From Psococerastis gibbosa (lineage: Eukaryota; Arthropoda; Insecta; Psocodea; Psocidae), in assembly GCA_963971405.1 (NCBI GenBank), contig OZ020491.1:23306855-23370854 (forward strand): DNA of 64,000 bases. The letters run 5' to 3'. Under the pieces are notes generated by a model. The model was not told the origin of the DNA. It did no database searches and saw nothing but the letters and a program-made list of their open reading frames with translations. A program made the translations under genes and the position numbers. This document shows, piece after piece, positions 20,506 through 32,307 of the stretch (positions are counted from its first letter, which is position 1; each line of letters starts with the position of its first letter).

Positions 20506-20796
20506 CAGTGTCGGATCCAGAAAATTCTCAAGGGAGGGGGGAATCTTGCTTTTTTGTTTATACTTTATTACATTGCTCGTCCGTTCGTCTTACAAATAGG
20601 AATTCACGCCATTTATCAGCATTTTAATTTAAAAGCGCGTTTTTAATCAAAATTACTAGTTACTTATGGAATCAAATTTAAATATAACATAGGCCTAATA
20701 AATGAGAATTTACCTAAAATCTGCGATAATGTGCCCCCCCCCCCCCGTAGCCTAGGGGCGGCCCCCTTGCCCCCTCCCCCTCTGGATCCGTCACCA
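20506..20796. mobile_element. hAT-like G/C-tract MITE
   Basis: Starts CAGTGTCGGATCCAGAAAAT and ends CCCCCTCTGGATCCGTCAC. The interior matches the outer element at 48709-49198 (TTACAAATAGGAATT, ATAATGTG). TSD unclear. Confidence 0.6.
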
Positions 20797-22559
20797 TTCA
20801 AAATCTCTGGATTCCATTGTAATTTCACAGGCCAAATACGATATATTGTATAAAAACTATTGCAGGAAGCTTGCGTATACCTCGTATTTACTGCACTAAT
20901 ACGTACATCGTATGCATACTAATAAGATATAATTTACAGTTCATAATTATGTAATATGTATGCATATATGGATTTTATACAATAGGCTAGAGATACAAAA
21001 CACGTGCGTAAAGGGCAGCTTAATAAAAAAAACCTTGACCTGATATAAGTTATATAGCCTATCTGAATACGACTATTTATTAGCAATTGATGCGGCAGCA
21101 TACGCATTGAAACATACTTCTTCCATACAATATACCTTAGCTAAAGCCCATAATCATGCATGCATGCATGTAAATATAGAAATGATGGTACCTCACCACT
21201 GTACCTATACCTTCGGCCTTACTGTATGACGGAAGCGCCTTTGGGGTGACGTCATGCTGGAGGCCATTTTCACAGAAAAAAGTTATTCAGGTACAACCTT
21301 TGATGATTTATGGTGTAGGCCACGTACGTGTGCCTAATTTAATTTATTATGTGTCATTTTACATTTATCCACCACTGATTACAGTAATTTGCGATTGGTT
21401 TTTCGGGGCCAAGGCTTTAAATATTATTATTAACGCAGTATAAAGCATTGCATATAGGTGTACATATACTGCCGTGCAAGCGCAAACTACGGTAACGTGG
21501 TTTTAGTCAGTTTCAAGATACTGACAAAAATGCGTTATTTGGATGAATCGAAGTCTATAATCAGATTTGTGAAAAAAACTTGAGTTCAGCTTAGAGAGAA
21601 ATACATATTTATGGAACAATTCCCAATTTTACAATACATAGTGACAAAATTCTTATTATAATTCAAAATTTTACCTGTTCATTTAAATGTTTATTAGCAT
21701 TTCCTTTAATTATTAAACAATGCAGCCATTCTCTTGTATTGTAATATCTATTTATATGAATAACCCGCACATAGGTTATTTTATGTTAATCCCAAATCGT
21801 CATAGTAGGACTACTGTTTCCTTCCAATTTTTGCATGTCTTCCTTTCTCTTTTCTCATCGCCACTTTGAGACTTGCAGTATTCGTTACTTTGGTGATAAG
21901 ACAATGATAAACAGCATTACTGAAAAAATTAGTACCGGTATTCAAGATCCAAATTGCTCACTAAATAGATCTGAAGAAGCGAATCCAATGATATAAAAAA
22001 ATATTTTTGTGATAAAACCAAGTTCCCCTATTTTCGACTTGTACGGCATCATAAGTGTGGGGGTGTGTCTTAATAAAATGGCTCGTGGGGGAGTCCAGGG
22101 CTATATATGTTATCGTGGGAGGCTCATCAAAATTGAGATGGTTCTAGATCTCGCCAAATTGCGTACCTATTACGGAAAAACTACTTTGCGAAATCGAGAA
22201 TATGTTGATGATGATGTGTTTTCTGGATGTTTGCCATATTGCTCCCACTGGTCTGAATCAGTTTGCAACCTTCTGTGGGAGGTTTGGCCTTTATGCTATG
22301 CGGCACCACTCTTATGGGGAGTAGATATAGGTTGATGGGAGGTGCACGAAGGCCAGGTCGGATTTACCGACACAGAGAACAAGGTTTTCCTGTGACTAAA
22401 TTATTTTCCAGTTGGTTTCTTGACTCTTTTGATGCAAATTTCGGGAATGAAATTTTGGGGAATGATGAAAAATTAAAAAATATTTTTTTTTTATATTATG
22501 AGGATATTGTACGTAGACTGGTTAGACCCTAAATATTTTTAGAGAACAGAATTAGTGCA
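20797..22559. other. Long AT-rich stretch without supported genes
   Basis: A possible open segment at 22009-22532 (+) reads through two overlapping frames but shows no family motif. No repeats recognised except a GCATGCATGCATG run near 21157-21169. Confidence 0.4.
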
Positions 22560-23095
22560 TCTGAAATGTGGGTATACAGACGAATGTTGTGCATATTCTG
22601 GATACTGAGGTCCTCAGGCGAATGGATACAGAAGTTGCTGCTGGCGGTTAATAATACGATACAATATTTTATTTATTTCCTTCAATACAATACATTTTTA
22701 CATTTTTTCATGGTAAGGGCTCCAAGGGATAAACCCGCGCTCAACCCTTGATTTATTGAAACTTAGAATTAAGAATAAAAAGAATAATAAACTGATAATT
22801 AAGTCACGTGATGAGGTGTAAAAAGTATCGCCCTCCTGCATGTAATAATCTAAGGGGAGATAGAAGGACAGAGGACTCCCGGCAGAAGAAGACCATCCTG
22901 GTTGAAAACCAGAGGCGGTGGTTTGGCAAGAGCGTGACCTCCCTTTTCAGAGCAGCAGCAGTTCCAAATTGCCATGGTGATCGCCAGTCTTCTACAGAAG
23001 TAAGTAAGTAAACGTGTATTGAAGCATTAAAAAAATTAATACACAATAATTGTAAGAAGAGTAGAAGAATTGTAGAAGAGGCATTTAAAGAAGAA
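22560..23095 (+). mobile_element. RTE-type LINE tail split by two insertions
   Basis: Begins MWVYRRMLCIFWI, continues past an AT-rich insertion (about 22650-22800), resumes at the CACGTGATGAGG block and runs through WFGKSVTSLFRAAAV. It is then cut again by about 75 bp containing GTAAGTAAGTAAACGTGTATT (about 23001-23072) before the final AGAAGAGGCATTTAAAG. Confidence 0.6.
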
Positions 23096-23603
23096 TGACA
23101 CTTTTAATGTATTTATTTTAAGGTAATACAGCCATTTTACAATTTTATAATTTTGACAATTTTTTTAGTTAAGTAACCTACTATGAAATTGACTAAAATT
23201 AATTAAGAAATTTAAATCATTGGGAGGTTCCGAGGTGAATATGCATATTTTTAATCACATCTCTTAAAATTATAAAAAATCAGCGGCGGCTAAATCGTTG
23301 AAAATTTAGAGTGATATGAGCTGTTTTTTTTTTCTTCACAAATAACCTACAGCGCATATACTTAGGTGGGCAAGCCTATACCAGCGTTCAGTACCGATTA
23401 GAAATATAGCCACAAGATCTACACAAGATTTATGGCGTAGGACTATGCACCTAATAACCCCCCCCCCCCCGCTACCCCAGCCCGAGAGAGGTGAAGACAC
23501 CGTTGTTGGAAAGGGCTGTATTATATGAAGCCAGCGCGCCTACTATGCCGTTTAGTATTAATTTATTCCTGGGGTTAAAATGTAAACGAAACCATTTTGA
23601 ATA
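23096..23603. other. Intergenic, no supported feature
   Basis: AT-rich, with a C-tract at 23458-23470. Confidence 0.5.
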
Positions 23604-23983
23604 GGCGCCCATTCCACTGACCGGCTAGGGCTATTTACAAAAACGGTGACGTGGTAGCAGACATTCAAGACTTAGGTGGCGTTTCCACCGACCTCGCATT
23701 GCAGAATGCAAATGACATTGACGGAAATTAAAATTTTTCTTTTTATAGAAATCTATTAAAATGTTTCTACTTAACATATCCCATGACACCACTTTTTAAT
23801 TTTAGTTTGTTTGTGATTTTACTGTATGATCATTGATCAATTTTAACTATGGCATAGAGGAAAATAAACATTTCCGTCAATTCTGCAATGCGAGGTCAGT
23901 GGAAACGCCACCTAAGTCTTGAATGTCTGCTACCACTTCACTGTTTTTGTAAATAGCCCTAGCCGGTCGGTGGAATGGGCGCC
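23604..23983. mobile_element. Harbinger-like composite MITE, ATA TSD
   Basis: Ends GGCGCCCATTCCACTGACC and complement, flanked by ATA both sides. Same double-arm architecture and TGATCATTGATCA core as 1661-2044. Confidence 0.75.
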
Positions 23984-24343
23984 ATAGAACATGGCATAGT
24001 AAAATTATCTTGTTTTCATTATTAATCTCAGGTTAAGATTAACAATTAGGCCCGCAGCACCTCTATAAAAATCTAATATGTTCCCAGTTGTTAATACGTG
24101 GGGGTCGTCTTTGGCAGTGGTTACGTAAAATTGCTCAGTAACCTTGCTGGTGCAGTGGGTAGAGTAGAGGGCAGTTAATCTGTTGTTAACTACGATCATG
24201 ACATTATATAAGTGGTTAGAAAAAACCTGGAATTGATCTTTTGGAATGGAAGTAATTTTGAGCACTACAATTTAGAACTATAGCTCAACATATAGTGACG
24301 TCATTTCCTTTATAACTATACTTATTACTATGCTACTAGAAGA

Positions 24344-25380
24344 ATCGTATCTGTACTTGGTTAAGTCATGCTTTCACCTGTTTCATTAACTTGTCTTAGC
24401 TTGTAGCCTCTGTAGGCTGACATCGAGGACATATACCTGTTTGCCAACGGCCAAAAACTGTTAAGGAAAGAACCGGTCCGAGTTTACTCGAACATGCTTT
24501 CCAATTTATAAATTAGTAGATAGACATAATGTGTAATTTCATAGTAAATAATTTCCCTATGGTAAAATTCCGGATCCTGGGGGGGGAGTCCACCCCAATA
24601 TATTAAAAACCCCTTGAAACTCGATTGCATATTCTGGAACGAACACACCAATACATTGTAAGAGTCGTAACAATGACAGAGCACGCTATGTATTTGAGCG
24701 TGAATTTTCCGTAATTTCTACAAAAAATATTTTTTGCATAGAACCAAATATTTTTTTGGGAAATCAACCTGTTTGGTTTTGTTACTCTATTAAACACCTA
24801 AAACATACCCGAAGATAGAAATCATCAATAGAAAGGTTCCGCAAAAAAAGTATTTTTTAGTCATTTTTCTTTAAAATTTAGTTCATTTTATTTTTTTACC
24901 CCCAGAAGCAAACCATCAAGGGGCAAGCGACCCCTCGCATTTTATCAACATTAATAACGACTACAATATATGTGAATTTAAAATAAATCGTTGGAGCCGT
25001 TTTTGAGAAATATTTTTTTAAACTTTTTTTTGGAGTTTTTGAGAATAAACCCCCCCCCCCCCCAAATAGCCCAAAGTAAAAAAAATACTCCCGAGGTATG
25101 ATTTTTGTGAGCCTACATGCTAAATTTCATCAAAATCGACCGGGTAGTTTACCCGGAAATCGATGAACAGACAGACAGACAGAGCGACAGACAGACAGAG
25201 CTACAGACAGACATTTCGTAAAAACCACTTTTTTGGGTTCCTGGGACCTCAAAACGTGTAAATCCGTTGAAATCTCGGAATCGAAAATTTCGACCATCAC
25301 AAAGCTTTCCTTATACTACGTATAAATTGGAAAGCAACAATACAAATAATGTACGAAATCCATGGGGGTCGTTGGCTTTG
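24344..25380 (+). repeat. Host repeat H containing copy C of the 860-bp repeat
   Basis: Left part 24344-24469 and right part 25336-25380 join into one repeat when the element between is removed. The uninterrupted copies at 53290-53497 and (inverted) 11225-11405 are the empty sites. Confidence 0.7.
24470..25335 (+). mobile_element. 860-bp interspersed repeat, copy C (full length)
   Basis: From GAACCGGTCCGAGTTTACTC to TAAATTGGAAAGC. Compared with the empty site at 53439-53460 the insertion lies in GGAAACAATAC, leaving at most a 2-bp (AA) duplication. Subterminal inverted GCTTTCCAATTTAT, C-tract, and two CAGA microsatellite blocks. Confidence 0.8.
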
Positions 25381-25776
25381 GGCTTTGGCCTACTATAACT
25401 GCTATACTCATGAAATACGGTGCGGACAGTGGGGGTGTAGCCTACCTATGCAGTTGACTTCTAAAAACAACACCGAAGCTTTAGCGGAAACTTCGCCCAC
25501 TTTTATCACGAGTGGTAAGCCATGTGTGTTTGTCTGTGTAGAAACCTACGCCTTTAGCTGGGAAAATTTGTGCAACAAAGGAAACTTTTAGATAGAAATC
25601 TTGTGGCGACATTCTAGAGGTGGAATACAAATGAATGATTGGAAGTTGTGCAGCCTACAGCCCAGACGAAGACGGTTTATGTTGAACTCGGTGGGATTCG
25701 CGCCCACTAGGAGTAGGTGGAAGTTTATAGTTTCTCAGCTAATCAAAGAAAGTTTTACATTTTACTTATCAATTAG
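25381..25776. other. Intergenic, no supported feature
   Basis: Two short + strand open frames (25349, 25601) lack motifs. Confidence 0.45.
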
Positions 25777-26058
25777 CAGGCGCGGATCTACGAGGGGGGG
25801 GGGGTTATGGGGGCTATAGCCAGTAGGTTCCTCAAAATGCGTAAAACCCCACTATTTCAGTCCTATTTTTCTTCTTATTTTTTTTCTCCCGGGGGATTAA
25901 ATAACATTAATTACCTACGATACGAATACCTCGTATAATATAGAACCCTTGTTGCTCTGAAAATGCGTAAAACCTCAATATTTCAGCCCTATCTTTCAAA
26001 TAGTTTTGGTAATATTGATCTTAGCCCCCTCCTTGGTCTCATTCTAGATCCGCGCCTG
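25777..26058. mobile_element. hAT-like MITE with perfect 8-bp TSD
   Basis: Ends CAGGCGCGGATCTACGAGG and complement TAGATCCGCGCCTG; flanked by TCAATTAG on both sides (25769-25776, 26059-26066). Contains AAAATGCGTAAAACC twice. Confidence 0.85.
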
Positions 26059-26079
26059 TCAATTAGTATATTATAGGTT

Positions 26080-26530
26080 CCGAGATAGATCTGATAGATG
26101 ATATGAGTAGTTCCATGGTAAATAAGTTTTCTAGGGTTAAATTTTGGTTGCCTCGACTTTCCCTATCATAAAGCACTGAATTGATCGATAGGACGATTGC
26201 AAATTCTAGAACGGGCAAACCAATTTATTACAACACAGTAATAATGGCAACGTATGCAATATGTTGTAAAAACAATCAAGCTTGAAAAACCAAAATTTTG
26301 CTTTGCAACAACCCCGTTTTGGAGGGAGTTTTCGTAGGCTAATTCCCCCATAATTGAGTTAGTCCACAAATTGTCAAACAGACTGACCGACAGACAGACA
26401 TTTCGTAAAAACCACATTTTTGGTTCTTGGGACCTTAAAACGTTTAAATCCACTAAAATTTCAAAATCAAAAATCTAGACTATCACCATTCTTTCCTTAT
26501 AGGCTACCAACGTATAAATATGAAAATAAG
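26080..26530 (+). mobile_element. 860-bp interspersed repeat, copy D (decayed)
   Basis: Retains the TGGTAAATAA block, a short CAGACAGACATTTCG tract and TACCAACGTATAAAT near the right end, but is much shortened. Confidence 0.5.
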
Positions 26531-26870
26531 AAATAAAGAACATCGGGGAATTTTATGTCCAGGCTTTACAACACCCAGTTCACTCTAAAAAATGTATTTA
26601 AAAAGATTGATGACCAAAGGATGGGCAAACAAATAATGGAAAGGCGGAGATGCCTAAAAGTTGCATGTAGGTACCCTAGGTTTACATAACTACTCAACAC
26701 ATTCGGTTGCATGCCTTTACGAGAACCTACACAGGATTCGCCCACAAACAGACAACCTCATATCTTACCACTTATACTTAATTATAATAAATCAAAATAT
26801 AATGTACCTATGAGGTATATACCACACTGAATTTTTCATTTTCATACCTTACTTCTTACTTCTTCTTACT
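26531..26870. other. Intergenic, no supported feature
   Basis: AT-rich, nothing recognised. Confidence 0.5.
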
Positions 26871-27272
26871 TCAGCCAACGCCCGTCCTTGGCTGCTCAGC
26901 CATTTGACGCCGTGCCTCCCAGTACATCCGTGCCTTGAGATGTACGTCATTGTCGTCGATTCCATGTAGGGCAGGGCAGTGGGCCAGGTGGTCTGCCGTG
27001 CCTTCCTCCAGCGAGCATAGGGGGCACATTGGGCTGTCGACGACTCCGATTTTGTGCAGGTGATGTTGCAGAAAATCGTGCCCTGTGACCATCCTGACGG
27101 TGGCCACCGCCACATCCCGGGGCAGGTTGTTGGGGATGGGTGTTGTAAGCAACGGTTCCCATCTTTTGCCAACTGCTGCTGCTTTCCAGGAGTCCGAGAC
27201 TGCTTTCCTGATGCGGGATGAGATAACATTGCTAATATTGCTGTAGGTGGTGGGTACTGACGGCTGGTTCAT
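26871..27272 (-). mobile_element. LINE ORF2 C-terminal zinc-finger region
   Basis: Open for 133 codons. It reads PNNLPRDVAVATVRMVTGHD and then a CPLCSLEEGTADHLAHCPAL zinc finger (Cys-x2-Cys...His-x3-Cys), typical of the C-terminus of non-LTR retrotransposons. Ends in a stop; upstream coding region absent. GC-rich compared with the neighbourhood. Confidence 0.7.
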
Positions 27273-27294
27273 TGAGCACCCTTCCTATTTTCAT

Positions 27295-27530
27295 ACCAAT
27301 GCACAAAGCTAATCTCCTTCTTCAAGTTACAGCCGGGTGATGGCTGGTTGGCAGCAACATATTGCCGCGATGCCTCCAATCACCGCGATTTTGACATATC
27401 CTCTTCAGCTCCACATATGACGTTATCCCCAAATCATTTTTAACTTGTTGGAGACATTCGTTTCGTGCCGTTCCCGTCGATTTACGCCTTCTATTGTCCC
27501 TTCAGCGATGCAGCTGACTAAGTTATCATG
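27295..27530 (-). mobile_element. Second LINE C-terminal tail, different family
   Basis: Minus strand reads LRHDNLVSCIAEGTIEG, then after one frameshift ITSYVELKRICQNRGDWRH, then a stop. It matches the layout of the C-terminal tail at 41592-42474 (LRH...L...I.EG...EG). Adjacent to but separate from 26871-27272. Confidence 0.55.
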
Positions 27531-27535
27531 CCTAA

Positions 27536-27913
27536 GGTGCCCATTCCATTGACCGGCTAGGGCTATTTCCAAAAACGTGGTAGCAGACATTCAAGACTTA
27601 GGTGGCGTCTCCATCGACCTCGCATTGCAGAATTGACAGAAATGTTTATTTTCCTCTATGCCATAGTTAAAATTGATCAATGATCATACAGTAAAATCAC
27701 AAACAAACAAACTAAAATTAAAAAATGGCGTCATGGGTTATGTTAAGTACAAACATTTTAATAGATTTCTATGAAAAGAAAAATTCTAATTTCCGTCAAT
27801 GTCATTTGCAATCTGCAATGCGAGGTCGGTGGAAACGATACCTAAGTCTTGAATGTTTGCTACCACGTCACCGTTGTTGGAAATAGCCCTAGCCGGTCAA
27901 TGGAATGGGCGCC
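27536..27913. mobile_element. Harbinger-like composite MITE, TAA TSD
   Basis: Ends GGTGCCCATTCCATTGACC and complement, TAA on both sides. The core is inverted relative to 23604-23983. Begins directly after the LINE fragment. Confidence 0.8.
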
Positions 27914-28410
27914 TAAGTAGGTGTCCGATCCAGCGTGCTCTCCTAGTGGATATGGATTACAAAGCTATTGTAAATGTGTATATTTTTTTTCAAATTACTC
28001 TTAGGTTATATTATATGCAGCATCATATGGTATATAAAATAGACATTAAATCATGTTGAAGAGGCAACCTCTCCGTTATAACCGAAGTTAGAGAATTTAG
28101 AAAAGTCCTCGAATTTCGGTAACTCGTATCCTAACTGTTTTATTGATAAACCGCACGTACAAGTTACAATAGTTATTAGCAAATACTGTAGACCTACTCA
28201 GCCTGCCAAAGCTGCAGCCCACGCCAAACACCTACCACACCGTAAAATTTCACTTATCTACCGCAGATACAATCATATTAGGCGAAGGCAACTGAATAAA
28301 TTACTGTCATTATTTTGTTTGTTTAGAAATTGGCCTCGGTACTTCAGGTAGCAAATGTTCATTCATTTTTCTAAATCACCCATGTTAGCTCCCTAGTCAC
28401 TGTATAGCAT
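27914..28410. other. Intergenic with fragment of the tRNA-ended foldback
   Basis: At about 28056-28095 lies GTTGAAGAGGCAACCTCTCC, shared with the terminal arm of the foldback at 29155-29312. Otherwise unrecognised. Confidence 0.4.
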
Positions 28411-28875
28411 GGCGCTTATTCCACCTACGTCAATAGTCAATAGTAAATGTGGTATTGACGGACATTTCAATTTTACTCTATGCCATAGTTAAAATTGATC
28501 GATGATCATAGAGCAAAATCACGCGTTGCAAACTAAAATGGCGTCATGGGATATGTTAAGTACAAACATTTTATATTTTATTGTTTATAAAACAATTTTC
28601 ATCCATTAAACAGATCGGTGAGGGTCGATCTTACTTCGGATCTCCCACTATTATTAGGTTTTATTAAAAATAATAAGTGTACGAAGAAAACAAATACAAA
28701 TGAAATTTCAAAAAACAAATGCAAACAAATTTCAAAAATTTGGCGCATACGTGTCACTAGAAGAAAAGTGATCAATAGTTGAAAAAACAAGTGGAATGTA
28801 GTGTATCAATGAAAAATTGAAATGTCCGTCAATACCACATTTACTATTGACTATTGACGTAGGTGGAAAAGCGCC
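28411..28875. mobile_element. Harbinger-like MITE, variant arms
   Basis: Ends GGCGCTTATTCCACCTACG and complement, flanks CAT/CAC. Arms (CAATAGTCAATAGTAAATG) differ from other copies, but the core with ATTGATCGATGATCATAGAG and AAAATGGCGTCATGG is the shared one. Confidence 0.65.
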
Positions 28876-28975
28876 CACAGAGTAGGACAATACCAGGCCC
28901 ATGTTCAAAATTTGTTTCGAGGGAATTCATGAATTAACATTTAATTTTGGAAAATTCTTCTTCTCCTTCTTCTTA

Positions 28976-29095
28976 GGGCTCTACATCCCTTTGTTGAGCT
29001 TTGGCCTGCTCGACAATACTCCCAACTAGCGAAGGTCAGTTTCCAACGCAGCTTTCCAGCGTTTTCGAGGACGTCCAGCCAGTCATCATCCTGCT
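28976..29095 (-). mobile_element. LINE C-terminal tail, relic
   Basis: Minus strand reads GRPRKRWKAALETDLR, then after a stop LGVLSSRPKLNKGM. Short relic. Confidence 0.5.
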
Positions 29096-29154
29096 ATGTT
29101 TGTACATCTTTCATACACATTATATTGCAGTATTACATGGAGTATATATATATT

Positions 29155-29312
29155 AACTTTGGTTGAAGAGGTAACCTCCACGTTATAACCAAAATTATAG
29201 GATATAGAAAAACTGGACTTGGTGGGATTCGAACCCACGATCTACGTCTAACCGGGGCGTCGAGTAACGTGTAACGTGGAGGTTACCTCTTCAACCAAAG
29301 TTAATTTTTATG
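29155..29312. mobile_element. Foldback element containing a tRNA T-arm
   Basis: Arms AACTTTGGTTGAAGAGGTAA and complement pair over about 30 bp. Inside is TGGTGGGATTCGAACCCACG, the complement of a tRNA T-arm plus 3' acceptor strand ending AAGTCCA. No full cloverleaf is present, so this is tRNA-derived, not a tRNA gene. Confidence 0.6.
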
Positions 29313-29619
29313 TCAGTGTTATATACTCCATATTATAATACTACAATATAATGTGTGTAGTGTGTATTACGATAAACAGAATAAGATGTATAGACTTAAA
29401 AATCACACTACCATATACTACTATAATTTCGCGAGGAATTCACTGCCAAATTAACTCCCTCAATAGACCAGATAATCTATAAAGCATAGTGCGAATTAGT
29501 GGTGCGAATACTATCATGACCATATCTATCGAAGCAGCTATAAATTATTAGCAAGATAGTGCACGTTCTTCGGCTTTGCTACTATTACGAAGAGGGGGAA
29601 TGGGTACTGGAAATTACAG
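29313..29619. other. Intergenic, no supported feature
   Basis: AT-rich, nothing recognised. Confidence 0.5.
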
Positions 29620-30003
29620 GTATCGGGGGGACTCCACTATGGAGGAACAGAGGTGGGTTGGTGGGCTGTTATAGCGGCGTGGCGGGCGCCTCGCAAGGCC
29701 GCGAGGTCACAGGATGTGCCTGAGTCCATCGACTCTTGGACACTGAGTCATGCTGGTCAAAGGAATAATGCCCGGAAAGTGGCTGCCTACACCGCAGAGG
29801 GCAGAGTTATTGGCGTAAACTAAAGAGAGATCGTGTCCCTAATGCTGGATAGGGGAAATAAGGAGACCTGGGCGCCCTAGAAAAGAGTTTGCAAGTATGC
29901 AACTTGTAAATGGAGGATGTAGGGGCCAATGAGAGGGCGTGTCAGGATCGACGGGAGTGGAGGCACTGATGCCACATGCCGGCTGTAACTTGAACAAGAA
30001 GAA
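29620..30003 (+). mobile_element. LINE tail, relic
   Basis: GC-richer block ending with NERACQDRREWRH, then CHMPAVT and a stop, the common C-terminal RT ending. The upstream frame is broken. Confidence 0.5.
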
Positions 30004-30004
30004 G

Positions 30005-30283
30005 AGGCGAATAGACACAGAATCCGAGTTGCTGCTGACGGTCAAGAAACGGAAACTAAGATACTTCGGCCATTTGATGAAGGGATAAAATCTGTCGCCT
30101 TTTCCATGTTATACAATCCAAGGGCAGGAAGAAGGTCTGAGGACTCCAGGCTGAAGAAGAGCATCATGGTTGAAAAACCCCCGGCAGCTATTTGGCAAGA
30201 GCAATACTTTCATTTTCAGAGCAGCAGTCTCAAATTGCCATGATAATGGCCAGTTTTCGATAGAAGAGACATTTGAAGAAGCT
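30005..30283 (+). mobile_element. RTE-type LINE tail, tandem copy 1
   Basis: Begins RRIDTESELLLTVKKRKLRY, then the FGHLMKG block, ending in CGATAGAAGAGACATTTGAAG. Followed directly by a second copy. Confidence 0.65.
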
Positions 30284-30284
30284 T

Positions 30285-30520
30285 AGGCACTACTGACGGT
30301 TAAGAAACGGGAACTAACATACTTTGGCCATGTGATGAGGAACAAAGCATATCACCTTCTCCACGTTAAATTAAAAGGGAAAATAGAAGAACTAAAGGCT
30401 CCCGGCAGAAGAAGAACATTGTGACAGGCAAAAATACGACTTCCCTTTTCAGAGCAGCAGTCTCAATGTACAAATACCATGATGATTGTCAATCTTCGAT
30501 AGAAGAGGCATTTAATTTCT
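30285..30520 (+). mobile_element. RTE-type LINE tail, tandem copy 2
   Basis: Starts LTVKKRELTYFGHVMRN and ends TTCGATAGAAGAGGCATTT. It may be a tandem duplication or an independent insertion at the tail of copy 1. Confidence 0.65.
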
Positions 30521-30527
30521 TTCCCAA

Positions 30528-30650
30528 TATTGGTTAAGTCGAGTCTGTTGAAATACCAAAAGTCTCTGCTTGTCCATTGCCACTTGTATGTGTGGCTTGA
30601 CATTGACATGAATGTGAACCAGTTTTCCAACGGCTTAAATTTCCTGGAAA
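30528..30650 (+). repeat. Decayed fragment of host repeat H
   Basis: Keeps TTGGTTAAGTCGAG, GCTTGTCCATTG and CCAGTTTTCCAACGGC in the order seen at 24344 and 53290. Confidence 0.35.
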
Positions 30651-30879
30651 AGCCCTTAAAACAATGATACTATTAATAATTTTTTCAAAAAAAAATTAAA
30701 GCATCACTTTTCACCTCACTTTTTTTCCTTACCCAGTAACCTCGGACAAGGTGCATAGGCTATATTGCAAAAACATTTGTTATACGTTTAGTTGTCACAA
30801 TAACAACAATACACCATATACAGTATATACATATATTTTTATTTTTATTTCATTCCCAGCATGATCATCCTTCTCAATA

Positions 30880-31000
30880 AACTTAGAACAAACTTTAAAC
30901 CCCTGCTGATCTGCCCACTACTGTCATCTGGTCCTTGCACGATTGACCACTTGAATGAAACAAACGACAAAGCCGTCCAAGCTGCTTAACTATGGACAAC
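30880..31000 (+). mobile_element. Jockey-like LINE C-terminal fragment
   Basis: Reads ICPLLSSGPCTIDHLNETND then KAVQAA, a stop and LW. This matches the last residues of the pseudogene at 49325-50107 (DLAEANDKAVQAAIYW). Confidence 0.55.
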
Positions 31001-31096
31001 CCATTAAATGCTTGTCTCCCTGAACACGCGAAGTAACTTAATAAGTACCCCAAAATCACCTTAATTTTTTTTTCTTTCCAATTTATCCGTAGTATA

Positions 31097-31932
31097 TTGC
31101 TTTCCAATTTATACGTAGTGTAAGGAAAGCTTTGTGATGGTCGATATGTTTGATTCCGAGATTTCAACGGATTTACACGTTTCCAGGTCCCAGGAACACT
31201 AAAAAGTGGTTTCTACGAAATGTCTGTCTGTCTATCTGTCTGTGCATCGATTTCCGGGTAAACTACTGGGTCAATTTTGATGAAATTCGACATGTAGGTT
31301 CACAAAAATCATACCTCGGGAGTATTTATTTTTATTTTGGGCTAACTCAATTTGGGGGGGTTTTATTTTCAAAAAACTCATAAAAAACGTCTAGAAAAAT
31401 TATTTCTCGAAAACGGCTCCAACGATTTCATTTAAATTCACATATATTGTAGTCGTTATTAATGTTGACAAAATGCGGGGGGTCGCTTGCCCCTTGATAG
31501 TTTGCTTCTGGGGGTAAAAAAATAAAAATAAATAAATTTGAATGAAAAATAATTTTTCTGCGAAACCTATCTATCGCTGATTTCTACCTTCAGGCATGTT
31601 TTAGGTGTTAAATTGAGTAATGAAACCGGATATGTTGCTTTCCCAAAAAAATATTTGGTTTTGAACAAAAAACTATTTGTTGAAAAAATTATAGAAAATT
31701 CGCGCTCAAAGTCATTGCGTGCCCTGCCATTATTGCTGTGTTGTAATTAATGTGTTGGTCTGACCTATCTAGAATTTACCTCACTTCCAGTGACGTCAGG
31801 TGGACACCCCCCCCCCCCCGAGATATCTGAAATTTAACCACTGGAAAATTATTTACCACGAAATTACTCATTTTCGCTATCTACTAATGTTGATAAAGTG
31901 GAAAGCATGTTCGAGTAAACTCGAACCGGTTC
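31097..31932 (-). mobile_element. 860-bp interspersed repeat, copy E (full length, inverted)
   Basis: GCTTTCCAATTTATACGTAG at 31099 is the right end; the left end CGAGTAAACTCGAACCGGTTC closes at 31932. Immediately outside the right end is a second CTTTCCAATTTATCCGTAGT (about 31074-31095), a remnant of another copy end. Confidence 0.75.
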
Positions 31933-31939
31933 TTTTACA

Positions 31940-32307
31940 ATGCCATAGATCTCAGATCTCAAATCTTTCGCATCATGCAAAAGTGCAATGATATCCCACC
32001 GCCGCTTTACAACCACTCCCGCTACATTCTGAACTGCCGACATCCTCTCTGAGACCATTAAGCCATTTATGGGCCGTACCACGTCAAAAACCGTTGAGAC
32101 TTCCACGCAGGATGTGAACCTGTAACAAGACGACCTGCTCGGGACGCGGCTGTTTAACAAAATAAAAACGCCCTGGAGAACCACAAGTTTCTCGCCCAAC
32201 AACCAATCTCTCCTCGTCCCGTACTGAAACCTAAACAATATGCCAATAAGTATGACTCCCAAATTTCCAAACGATATAAGCATCTTCGAAGATTTTTCCA
32301 AATTCAT
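31940..32307 (-). CDS. Unrecognised open frame
   Basis: About 120 codons open on the minus strand from ATG at 32307, beginning MNLEKSSKMLISFGNLG with a hydrophobic stretch (LGVILIGILF). Its last 25 codons run into repeat copy E, so a natural end is not visible. No family motif, no clear splice sites. Chance or a decayed exon are both possible. Confidence 0.2.

Noticed and set aside
26849..27229. A second overlapping minus-strand gene beside the zinc-finger LINE frame
   Set aside because: It is the same DNA in a shifted frame; only the 26871-27272 frame shows conserved motifs.
29200..29270. tRNA gene on the minus strand
   Set aside because: Only the T-arm and 3' acceptor strand are present; no D-arm, anticodon stem or 5' acceptor strand fits.
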